Shown piece after piece: positions 1-5,067 of a stretch of DNA of 5,067 bases (positions are counted from its first letter, which is position 1; each line of letters opens with the position of its first letter). Source of the stretch: Ahrensia sp. (GTDB taxonomy: Bacteria; Pseudomonadota; Alphaproteobacteria; Rhizobiales; Rhizobiaceae); NCBI GenBank assembly GCA_024639025.1, contig JAHEJF010000188.1, forward strand, positions 1 through 5,067. Reading direction: 5' to 3'. Under the pieces are notes generated by a model that was given only the letters and a program-made list of their open reading frames with translations, did no database searches and was not told where the DNA came from. A program made the position numbers and the translations under genes.

Positions 1-1395
1 ATCACGCCGCCCTTTGTGATTGGCCTCGCCATAATTCTCCTTTTTGGCCTTTCAGGCAGCGTTACCGTGTTCTTTGCCGATTTGTTTGGTGTTCAACCGA
101 CGCGCTGGGTTTATGGACTACCGGGCATTCTGATTGCCCAGACACTCGCATTCACGCCGATCGCATTCCTGGTGCTCATCGGTGTTGTTGAAGGGGTCAG
201 TCCCTCAATGGAAGAAGCAGCGCAAACGCTGCGCGCCAATCGATGGCACACGTTCCGAACGGTCTCCTGGCCATTGATGCGACCCGGAATTGCAAACGCG
301 TTTCTTCTCGGCTTCATCGAATCCATGGCAGACTTCGGTAACCCGCTTGTTCTTGGCGGCAATTTTGATGTTCTGTCGACAGAGATATTTTTTGCCATCG
401 TTGGCGCCCAATATGACCAGGGTCGCGCCGCCGTCTTGGCCATTGTTTTGCTTGGTTTCACGCTGGCTGCGTTCTGGGCGCAGCGTTTCTGGTTGGGCAA
501 GAAGAGCTATACCACCATGACGGGCAAGGGCGACAGCGGCGTCCATCCTCATCTGCCAAAAGCCATGGCGGTACCGGTTTTCACCATCGCTGCGCTTTGG
601 ACCGTTTTCACGATCATCATCTATTGCATGATCATTTACGGATCATTTGTTGAATTATGGGGCATCGACAATTCGCTGACTTTCAAGCACTACGGTACCG
701 CCTTTTCGATCCGGTTTGAGGAAGAGGGCCTGCGGTGGACAGGGTCCGCATGGAACTCTTTCTGGACAACAATCCAAATCGCGGCAATTGCAGCACCACT
801 GACGGCAATCGTTGGTCTTGTCACCGCCTATCTGTTGACGCGACAGAGTTTCGCCGGGAAAAGTGCGTTCGAATTTGGCACCATGTTGTCATTCGCTATC
901 CCGGGTACAGTGATCGGTGTGAGCTATATTCTGGCGTTCAATGTTCCGCCGATTGAAATAACCGGAACAGGCATAATTCTGGTGGTCAGCTTTATTTTCC
1001 GCAATATGCCCGTGGGCGTTCGGGCCGGAATCGCCTCCATGTCGCAGCTCGACAAGAGCCTGGATGAATCGTCGCTGACCTTGGGTGCCAATTCCTGGCA
1101 GACTTTTTTGAAAGTGATATTGCCGCTTCTGCGTCCTGCGATACTGGCAGCATTGGTCTACTCATTTGTCCGCGCGATGACCGCCATATCTGCCGTCATT
1201 TTTCTTGTCAGCGCAGAATATGATATGGCGACCAGCTATATTATCGGACGCGTGGAAAACAACGACTACGGACTTGCGATCGCTTATTCCACGACGCTGA
1301 TCTTCGTGATGCTGGCTGTGGTGGGTGCCATGCAGTTTGTTGTTGGCCGAACAAAAATCGGCAGACGCTTTGATCAATCCCGAACCAATGTGTGA
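1..1395 (+). CDS. Fused two-domain ABC transporter permease, iron(III)-type (FbpB/AfuB-like), 5'-truncated
   Basis: Inner-membrane channel subunit of a binding-protein-dependent importer. The frame is open from base 1, so the true start lies upstream; the GTG at 16 falls inside conserved sequence and is not the start. The 464 visible residues contain two permease units. The first has its cytoplasmic EAA loop at about residues 71-95 (EEAAQTLRANRW, ending in a PLMRP turn) followed by the DFGNPLVLGG stretch. A hydrophilic linker follows at about 165-185. The second unit has its EAA loop at about 354-378 (DESSLTLGANSW, ending in PLLRP). Many hydrophobic helices surround both. Two BPD_transp_1 units in one chain are typical of FbpB/AfuB/SfuB ferric iron permeases, usually about 500-750 residues. 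The stop overlaps the ATPase start at GTGA (1392-1395), indicating one operon. In loop 1 the usual glycine is arginine (TLRANRW); in loop 2 EAA reads ESS. Iron is the favoured substrate from family likeness; polyamine, thiamine or phosphonate import is not excluded. Confidence 0.9.
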   Translation: MTPPFVIGLAIILLFGLSGSVTVFFADLFGVQPTRWVYGLPGILIAQTLAFTPIAFLVLIGVVEGVSPSMEEAAQTLRANRWHTFRTVSWPLMRPGIANAFLLGFIESMADFGNPLVLGGNFDVLSTEIFFAIVGAQYDQGRAAVLAIVLLGFTLAAFWAQRFWLGKKSYTTMTGKGDSGVHPHLPKAMAVPVFTIAALWTVFTIIIYCMIIYGSFVELWGIDNSLTFKHYGTAFSIRFEEEGLRWTGSAWNSFWTTIQIAAIAAPLTAIVGLVTAYLLTRQSFAGKSAFEFGTMLSFAIPGTVIGVSYILAFNVPPIEITGTGIILVVSFIFRNMPVGVRAGIASMSQLDKSLDESSLTLGANSWQTFLKVILPLLRPAILAALVYSFVRAMTAISAVIFLVSAEYDMATSYIIGRVENNDYGLAIAYSTTLIFVMLAVVGAMQFVVGRTKIGRRFDQSRTNV

Positions 1396-2480
1396 GTTGT
1401 AACAAGATGTTGAAACCCAACAGCAAAGCCGCTTCGGTAGCCTTTGAAAATGTCACCAAGGTTTACGGTACCAATGTCACTGCGGTTGACCAGGTCTCGA
1501 TAGATATCGCTGCAGGCACGCTCGTTACGCTTCTGGGGCCATCGGGTTGCGGCAAGACAACAACGCTTCGCATGATTGCAGGATTGGAGATGCCGACATC
1601 GGGCCGGATCACGATCGGGGACACGGATGTAACCACGCTGCCTGCAACCGAACGTGATGTGTCGATGGTGTTTCAATCCTATGCGCTCTTTCCTCATATG
1701 AGCGTGTTGGAAAACGTTTCCTACGGTCTGAAATTCTCCGGCTTTGACAAGTCCGAGACCACCGACCGCGCACTTGCCGGTCTCGAAATTGTCGGGTTGG
1801 CCGGCTATGGCAACAGGCTGCCAAGCGAGCTTTCAGGGGGGCAGCAGCAGCGGGTTGCTGTGGCCAGGGCGCTTGTACTGGAGCCCCAGGTACTTCTGTT
1901 TGACGAGCCGCTCTCGAACCTTGATGCAAAACTGCGGCGCAAGGTCAGGGAAGACATCCGGGAAATTCAACAAAATCTGGGCCTGACCGTTGTCTATGTG
2001 ACCCATGACCAGGAAGAAGCACTGGCGGTTTCTGACCGGATTATCGTCATGAACAATGCGGTGATCGCCCAAGACGGCACGCCACGCGAACTGTATGAAG
2101 CACCAGCCAGCCGCTTTGTTGCCGACTTCATCGGTGAAGCAAACATCATGGCGTGCGAGATCAAGAAGGTTGAAGGAGACACTGCCACGGTTCAAACCGG
2201 ACCATATCAGCTGAAATTGCCGGCGCGCGGATTGGAATCCGGCACCGCATATTTGGGTGTTCGACCCAATCGGGTTCAGATTTCCAGCCCGAACACCAAG
2301 AATGCATTGTCAGGAGAGATCGTGCGCAAGACCTATGTTGGCAACCATCTCGAGTACACGGTCAAGACAGAAGTCGCCGAGCTTTTCTCGACGACCACTG
2401 ATGTCGACGCGGCTTTTGACATTGGCGATGCGGTAAGCGTGGTTTTTGCGGACAAGGGCCCGGTTCTGCTCAGCGAATAG
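1392..2480 (+). CDS. ABC transporter ATP-binding protein, FbpC/PotA/CysA-type importer ATPase
   Basis: Cytoplasmic ATPase that powers the permease encoded just upstream. The 362-residue product has the full motif set: Walker A GPSGCGKT at 49-56, Q-loop glutamine at 95 (VFQSYALFPHMSV), signature LSGGQQQR at 147-154, Walker B VLLFDE at 167-172, D-loop NLDAK at 176-180 and switch histidine 205 (VTHDQEEA). After about residue 240 there is a C-terminal OB-fold (TOBE-like) region with LGVRPNRVQI at about 288-297, as in PotA, MalK, CysA and FbpC. The length is normal for this group. No catalytic residue is missing. The start is uncertain: GTG at 1392 overlaps the permease stop as GTGA, while an in-frame ATG at 1407 would drop five residues; neither has a strong Shine-Dalgarno sequence. 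Overlap with the permease indicates cotranscription and probably coupled translation. Substrate assignment to ferric iron rests on the permease, since ATPases of this group do not reveal their cargo. Confidence 0.93.
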   Translation: MSCNKMLKPNSKAASVAFENVTKVYGTNVTAVDQVSIDIAAGTLVTLLGPSGCGKTTTLRMIAGLEMPTSGRITIGDTDVTTLPATERDVSMVFQSYALFPHMSVLENVSYGLKFSGFDKSETTDRALAGLEIVGLAGYGNRLPSELSGGQQQRVAVARALVLEPQVLLFDEPLSNLDAKLRRKVREDIREIQQNLGLTVVYVTHDQEEALAVSDRIIVMNNAVIAQDGTPRELYEAPASRFVADFIGEANIMACEIKKVEGDTATVQTGPYQLKLPARGLESGTAYLGVRPNRVQISSPNTKNALSGEIVRKTYVGNHLEYTVKTEVAELFSTTTDVDAAFDIGDAVSVVFADKGPVLLSE

Positions 2481-2647
2481 AGAATGAGCCAGTGGGGCAA
2501 TACCAACCAGGAATATTCTGGTGCTCACTCTCCATCGGCGTCGCGGCTGAATCCGATGTACTGGGGTGTGCTATCAGACAGCTTTAGCTGCTCGCGCACG
2601 GATCGGGGAATTGAAAATATTGAACAAATCCGGGTTCTGCAATTTCT
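2481..2647. other. Convergent intergenic gap between ABC ATPase and luxR-type gene
   Basis: The 167 bp between two converging stop codons hold no convincing gene. A frame opening with ATG at 2484 runs into the 3' end of the regulator gene (to 2723), but its translation is low-complexity and unlike any family I know. A small AT-centred inverted repeat lies at 2506-2522. No GC-rich stem followed by a T-run was found on either strand, so the terminator expected between converging genes is not identified. Confidence 0.6.
2506..2522. repeat. Short inverted repeat downstream of the ABC operon
   Basis: The 8-bp perfect palindrome GAATATTC (2511-2518) is flanked by ACCA on the left and TGGT on the right, giving a 17-bp dyad with a single unpaired G at 2510. 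It lies 26 bp after the ATPase stop codon. It could form a weak hairpin at the end of the transporter transcript or be a protein-binding dyad. There is no T-run after it, so an intrinsic terminator role is doubtful. Confidence 0.35.
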
Positions 2648-3415
2648 TCAAAGATCCACATTGTCTAGCGTGCAATGCATGTTTGAGATTTCACCGCCTG
2701 CCAGTGCTTTGGAAATCAGGTGAGATCGTGTCTTGGCTTCGAGTTTTTGTGCGGCATTATCAAACAGATGTTTCACAACATGCTCGCTGAGATCCAGGAT
2801 CTTGCCGATTTCAAAATCGGAATGACCATTGGAGCCCAGCATGACGCATCTGGCCTCATTGGAAGAAAGCAGCTTTGCTTCAAACAGCGTTGACACCTCG
2901 GGAAACTGGCCAATCAACAGTGTCGTTGCATTGGATATGATTCCAACCAGCATTTCACGCGTATCACCTTTAAACTCGGTGTTCATCAAGCCGACTGTAT
3001 AGACCGCGAGCCCGCGACCAATCACGAGTGGTATGACCGCAATATGCGCATGGTCCATTTTTTTGAGCTCTTGCAAGAAACGCTTGCTGAGAAAGTCAAT
3101 ATGCGCGGTTTGTTGAATGTGCAGGGCATCGAAGGGCGACAGCCGCTTTTGTGCTTCCCTGGAAATTGGACAGCCTCCGGTGTCACGCAATCCGATAGCA
3201 AGATCCGATATCACCTGTGGATAGGCGCCATAGGGCCGGATTGGCGGCTTCTCATCCTGCAGATCGCAGAACTTGACTGAGAGCAGCTCAAAATTCAGCA
3301 GTTTCAATTGCTGGGAAAGAACAGCACAGGCCCAATTGATATCCTTGGCCGAACGCAACTGGTTGGCCAGGACGAAGAGGTCCATTTCTGAATCAACAGA
3401 CTCCTGAATTTTCAT
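2648..3415 (-). CDS. LuxR-family transcriptional regulator with degenerate autoinducer-binding-like domain
   Basis: Probable cytoplasmic DNA-binding regulator of 255 residues. The C-terminal 182-243 region reads as a LuxR/GerE helix-turn-helix: LLSSNEARCVML (with the conserved glutamate at 187), then FEIGKILDLSEHVVKHLFDNAAQKL, matching the usual pattern of EIG-x-LLxISexTVKxHxxNxxxKL, and ending in SKALAGGEI. A 12-residue tail follows. Residues about 10-170 have the size and predicted alternation of an autoinducer-binding domain, with PFDAL at 94-98 and a hydrophobic HIAVIPLVIGRGLAVYTVGL stretch at 124-143. By hand alignment, residues that bind homoserine lactones in TraR/LuxR (Trp57, Tyr61, Asp70, Trp85) are not present; the Asp-Pro pair appears as Cys82-Pro83. 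It may therefore sense another ligand or none. ATG at 3415 is preferred because a GAG lies six bases before it (3422-3424); Met11 lacks a well-spaced site. The gene is convergent with the ABC operon and may or may not control it. Confidence 0.85.
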   Translation of the reverse strand: MKIQESVDSEMDLFVLANQLRSAKDINWACAVLSQQLKLLNFELLSVKFCDLQDEKPPIRPYGAYPQVISDLAIGLRDTGGCPISREAQKRLSPFDALHIQQTAHIDFLSKRFLQELKKMDHAHIAVIPLVIGRGLAVYTVGLMNTEFKGDTREMLVGIISNATTLLIGQFPEVSTLFEAKLLSSNEARCVMLGSNGHSDFEIGKILDLSEHVVKHLFDNAAQKLEAKTRSHLISKALAGGEISNMHCTLDNVDL

Positions 3416-3518
3416 TTTTTTCTCGACTTGGTCCTGTTTTCGGAATTGAGCGACAAATCATAAACCACTAAACCGTAAAGAATCGTTAGTCGAAACATAC
3501 CAATTGTTTATCGAGCTC

Positions 3519-3539
3519 GCTACCTGCCTAGCAGGTTGC
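3519..3539. repeat. Stem-loop with 9-position stem (one T:T mismatch) and 3-nt loop
   Basis: ACCTGC (3522-3527) and GCAGGT (3531-3536) pair perfectly around the loop CTA. The stem is extended outward, beyond a T:T mismatch (3521/3537), by GC pairs (3519-3520 with 3538-3539). It lies about 220 bp after the abrB-like stop in the direction of that transcript, just upstream of luxR. It could end or stabilise the abrB transcript, but no T-run follows on either strand, so it is not a classical intrinsic terminator. The TAG of the possible small frame lies in one arm. Confidence 0.4.
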
Positions 3540-3732
3540 TCAACATGCTTTTTCCACCCCGCTGCACAACGCCGTCTGATGCATATTGCGCAGTCGTTAT
3601 CGGGCGAATTTTGCCCGGATTGTTGTCCGCAAGTCCATTGGTCAGTCGCGGCCAGAACATATGCCTTGCCTCCGTAACGTCTTTATAGGCGCGCGTCTTT
3701 TTCAAAAACCAGGTCACGGGATCGCTTATCAA
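3520..3732 (-). CDS. Possible small hypothetical protein (about 70 aa) or gene remnant
   Basis: Doubtful. A minus-strand frame ends at TAG 3522-3520 and remains open for over 110 codons, back into the abrB 3' end in a different frame. The portion beyond abrB reads plausibly as protein: ISDPVTWFLKK at the start, an aromatic and basic middle (MFWPRLTNGL), and a polar C-terminus ending SNLLGR. No ATG is available at the right place. The chosen TTG at 3732 has a GGA about ten bases upstream (GCGGAAAATGGGCAA); a GTG at 3717 has no visible ribosome site. If real, it would follow the abrB-like gene by 28 bp and share its transcript. I recognise no family, no signal peptide and no membrane segment. 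It may equally be a chance open frame or the tail of a decayed gene. Confidence 0.25.
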   Translation of the reverse strand: MISDPVTWFLKKTRAYKDVTEARHMFWPRLTNGLADNNPGKIRPITTAQYASDGVVQRGGKSMLSNLLGR

Positions 3733-3760
3733 TTGCCCATTTTCCGCTTTGGTCTCCCGT

Positions 3761-4795
3761 TCAGGACGGCTTTTGAGAGGAATTGGCCAGCATGCGCGCA
3801 ACCAGCGGCGCGCCCAAAATGACGATGAAGATTCGCAAGATGTGATGGGCAACAACAAAGGCAACATCAGCACCGACGATCAACGCCAACACCGTCATTT
3901 CGGCTTGTCCACCAGGCGCAAAAGACAGCAACGCCTCCATACCCCGGGCAAGGCCGAGCCAGTAAACCGTTTCGACAAACATAATGGTGAGCAAAATGAG
4001 AATGACGCAAAATCCAAGACCTGCGACCAGATCGCGGCGAATTTCTGTGCTGGTGATGCCGACATATTTTGTGCCCACCATCATGCCGATAAAAAATTGT
4101 GCAGCCCAAATGGCTTCAGCAGGTGGCCTGAAATGCAAGCCGCCGGCCACCGTAACCAAGGCGGTCAATATCAAGGGCCCCAGAATTGCAGCGCCGAACA
4201 TGCCCATCTTGCGCGCTGCCTGCCAGCCGATCAGGGCGCAAGCGATCATTGTCAGAATCTCAATCATTGGAATTTCTGCAGCTGGTAAGCCCGGTGGCTT
4301 GGTCAGATCCGCATCCCAAATACCCCTTAAAAGGAACGGCAAGGCAACAATGACCACCAGCACCCGGGTGGCATGAATGAGGCTCAATGCGCGTACATTG
4401 CCGCCCGCTTCCTCTCCGAAGAGGAGCATGTCCTGGAGGCCGCCTGGCATCGCAGCATAGTAGGACGTGGCGAAATCGTATCCGCAATACCGCTGAAAAT
4501 AGGGCACCCCGATCAATCCGATGCATACAACCATTATGGGGACCAGGATCAGCGTCGGGATCATGGCGGGGAAGCCGGCAATGACCGCAGGAGTAAGCGT
4601 CGCGCCGACAGCAACACCCAAGATAGTGCGCATACCATCGCTCAATATTTTGATCCCGCGCATGGGCACACCGGCCAATGCAGCAATCAGGCAAGCGAAT
4701 ATCGGCCCCAAGAGCCAGGGCAGCGGTAAGTCGAAAAAGGCAAACAAAGCCACCCCAATGCCTGCAACTACAAAGGCATTGAGTGTTGCGGTCAT
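3761..4795 (-). CDS. AbrB-family integral membrane protein (duplicated AbrB domain; 'putative ammonia monooxygenase' family)
   Basis: Polytopic inner-membrane protein of 344 residues, close to the family's usual 340-380. It shows the internal duplication that defines the AbrB family (PF05145, TIGR03082-type repeat). LPWLLGPIFACLIAAL at 25-40 matches MFGAAILGPLILTAL at 199-213. AAMPGGLQDMLLFG at 114-127 matches SFAPGGQAEMTVLAL at 291-305. SLIHATRVLVVIVALP at 138-153 matches VAHHILRIFIVILGAP at 315-330. About ten hydrophobic segments are visible. The proline-glycine-glycine turn in each half is the strongest family mark. Escherichia coli AbrB was named for an effect on aidB expression; the ammonia monooxygenase label in databases is not supported by biochemistry, and a transport role is generally inferred. 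Its ATG overlaps the upstream stop codon (ATGA at 4792-4795), and a GAGGGG sits nine bases before it, so it is translated as part of an operon with the upstream gene. Cargo unknown. Confidence 0.9.
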   Translation of the reverse strand: MTATLNAFVVAGIGVALFAFFDLPLPWLLGPIFACLIAALAGVPMRGIKILSDGMRTILGVAVGATLTPAVIAGFPAMIPTLILVPIMVVCIGLIGVPYFQRYCGYDFATSYYAAMPGGLQDMLLFGEEAGGNVRALSLIHATRVLVVIVALPFLLRGIWDADLTKPPGLPAAEIPMIEILTMIACALIGWQAARKMGMFGAAILGPLILTALVTVAGGLHFRPPAEAIWAAQFFIGMMVGTKYVGITSTEIRRDLVAGLGFCVILILLTIMFVETVYWLGLARGMEALLSFAPGGQAEMTVLALIVGADVAFVVAHHILRIFIVILGAPLVARMLANSSQKPS

Positions 4796-5067
4796 GCGTC
4801 CAATCCCCTCAGACGATAACGCAATGAGTTCTCAAGGTGTTTTTCGGCTGCAGTCGCTGCAGCATCGGCATCGTCGACGATGCCTTGAATGACGTCGCGC
4901 TCGGCAATGCCGCCTTTGGATAGGGGCGACAGAAACCGGGCCGCTGCCGTGTCGAGATCCAGGACGGGACGTGCAGGTTCTTGCGGCAGGGTGTCTCGAT
5001 AGGAACGAGCAGCTTCGTAGGCCAATTCAAATGGTTTGGATTGATTGTCCGTCAGACCACTCGATTG
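4792..5067 (-). CDS. Hypothetical protein, partial (5' end outside window), coupled to abrB-like gene
   Basis: The frame is open from the window edge to TGA 4794-4792, giving the last 91 residues; the start is probably outside, although a TTG at 5025 is possible. The fragment is soluble, helix-favouring and alanine-rich, with no membrane segment or signal. Order: polar stretch (TDNQSKPFELAYEAARSYRD), a proline-rich link (LPQEPARPVLDLD), then charged helices (GGIAERDVIQGIVDDADAAATA) and a basic end (SLRYRLRGLDA). I do not recognise it securely. The part up to the DDADAA segment recalls the N-terminal arm of group II pyridoxal-phosphate decarboxylases, which usually have a PxxPV segment, then PLPEGG and a VIxxL helix. 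The residues that should follow (substrate-side loop and PLP domain) are absent and no shifted frame continues them. It could thus be a truncated decarboxylase remnant or the ordinary C-terminus of an unrelated enzyme. The stop overlaps the AbrB start by ATGA, implying a shared operon. Confidence 0.6.
   Translation of the reverse strand, partial: QSSGLTDNQSKPFELAYEAARSYRDTLPQEPARPVLDLDTAAARFLSPLSKGGIAERDVIQGIVDDADAAATAAEKHLENSLRYRLRGLDA
4805..4810 (-). promoter_or_regulatory. Ribosome binding site of the abrB-like gene
   Basis: On the minus strand GAGGGG lies nine bases before the ATG at 4795, inside the last codons of the upstream gene. It supports this ATG as the start and indicates that AbrB can be translated on its own ribosomes or by coupling. 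Confidence 0.6.

Larger units (their letters stand above)
3416..3760. other. 345-bp region between abrB-like gene and luxR-type gene, no secure gene
   Basis: This stretch separates two minus-strand genes. The part nearest luxR (3416-3519) is AT-richer and should contain that gene's promoter and leader; I could not pick a convincing -35/-10 pair. A hairpin lies at 3519-3539. The remainder (about 3540-3732) is covered by a minus-strand open frame listed separately as a doubtful small gene. No tRNA, insertion-sequence end or CRISPR repeat is seen. Confidence 0.6.

Noticed and set aside
111..552. Minus-strand open frames opposite the permease gene
   Set aside because: They are antisense to conserved permease sequence (EAA loop and DFGNPLVLGG region) and show no protein features of their own.
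2484..2723. Plus-strand open frame beginning 3 bp after the ABC ATPase stop
   Set aside because: It has no good ribosome site, overlaps the 3' end of the well-supported luxR-type gene, and its translation resembles no protein family.
3467..3490. Imperfect dyad ACTAA ... TTAGT upstream of luxR, considered as a lux-box-like operator
   Set aside because: Only five bases pair on each side with a 14-bp unpaired centre; this is expected by chance in AT-rich sequence and does not match a lux box.
3749..4376. Long plus-strand open frames across the abrB-like gene
   Set aside because: They lie antisense to a gene with clear family motifs and an internal repeat; their translations are rich in His, Gln, Asn and Arg, as expected of antisense frames of membrane-protein codons.
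1..5067. Search for CRISPR repeats, tRNA/rRNA, insertion-sequence ends, toxin-antitoxin or phage-defence genes
   Set aside because: No regularly spaced repeats, cloverleaf, transposase motifs or defence-type domains were found by reading both strands; the window is ordinary transport and regulatory content.

Overview
The window looks like an ordinary stretch of an alphaproteobacterial chromosome. The fused iron-type ABC permease, the LuxR-type regulator and the AbrB-family membrane protein, with moderate GC content and tight ATGA/GTGA gene overlaps, suggest a Rhizobiales (Hyphomicrobiales)-like bacterium. That placement is inferred from protein style only. No RNA gene, CRISPR array, insertion sequence or phage gene is visible.

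Left part (1-2480, + strand): the end of an ABC uptake operon. A two-domain inner-membrane permease of the FbpB/AfuB type, cut by the window start, overlaps by 4 bp a complete ATPase of the FbpC/PotA/CysA type. Together they would form the channel and motor of a binding-protein-dependent importer, most likely for ferric iron. The periplasmic binding protein gene should lie upstream, outside the window.

Middle (2481-3760): after a short convergent gap there is a complete minus-strand LuxR-family regulator. Its C-terminal DNA-binding domain is clear. Its N-terminal domain resembles the autoinducer-binding fold but seems to lack the acyl-homoserine-lactone contact residues. Upstream of it are 345 bp with no secure gene, holding the regulator's leader, a short hairpin and a possible small reading frame of about 70 codons that is not recognised.

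Right part (3761-5067, - strand): an AbrB-family membrane protein with a clear internal duplication. It overlaps by 4 bp the 3' end of an upstream gene that leaves the window. The upstream product is not securely identified. It weakly recalls the N-terminal arm of pyridoxal-phosphate decarboxylases but stops where the catalytic part should begin.

I see no convincing evidence of a new multi-gene system. The best leads are the unidentified partner translationally coupled to AbrB, the LuxR protein with a degenerate ligand pocket, and the possible small gene behind abrB.
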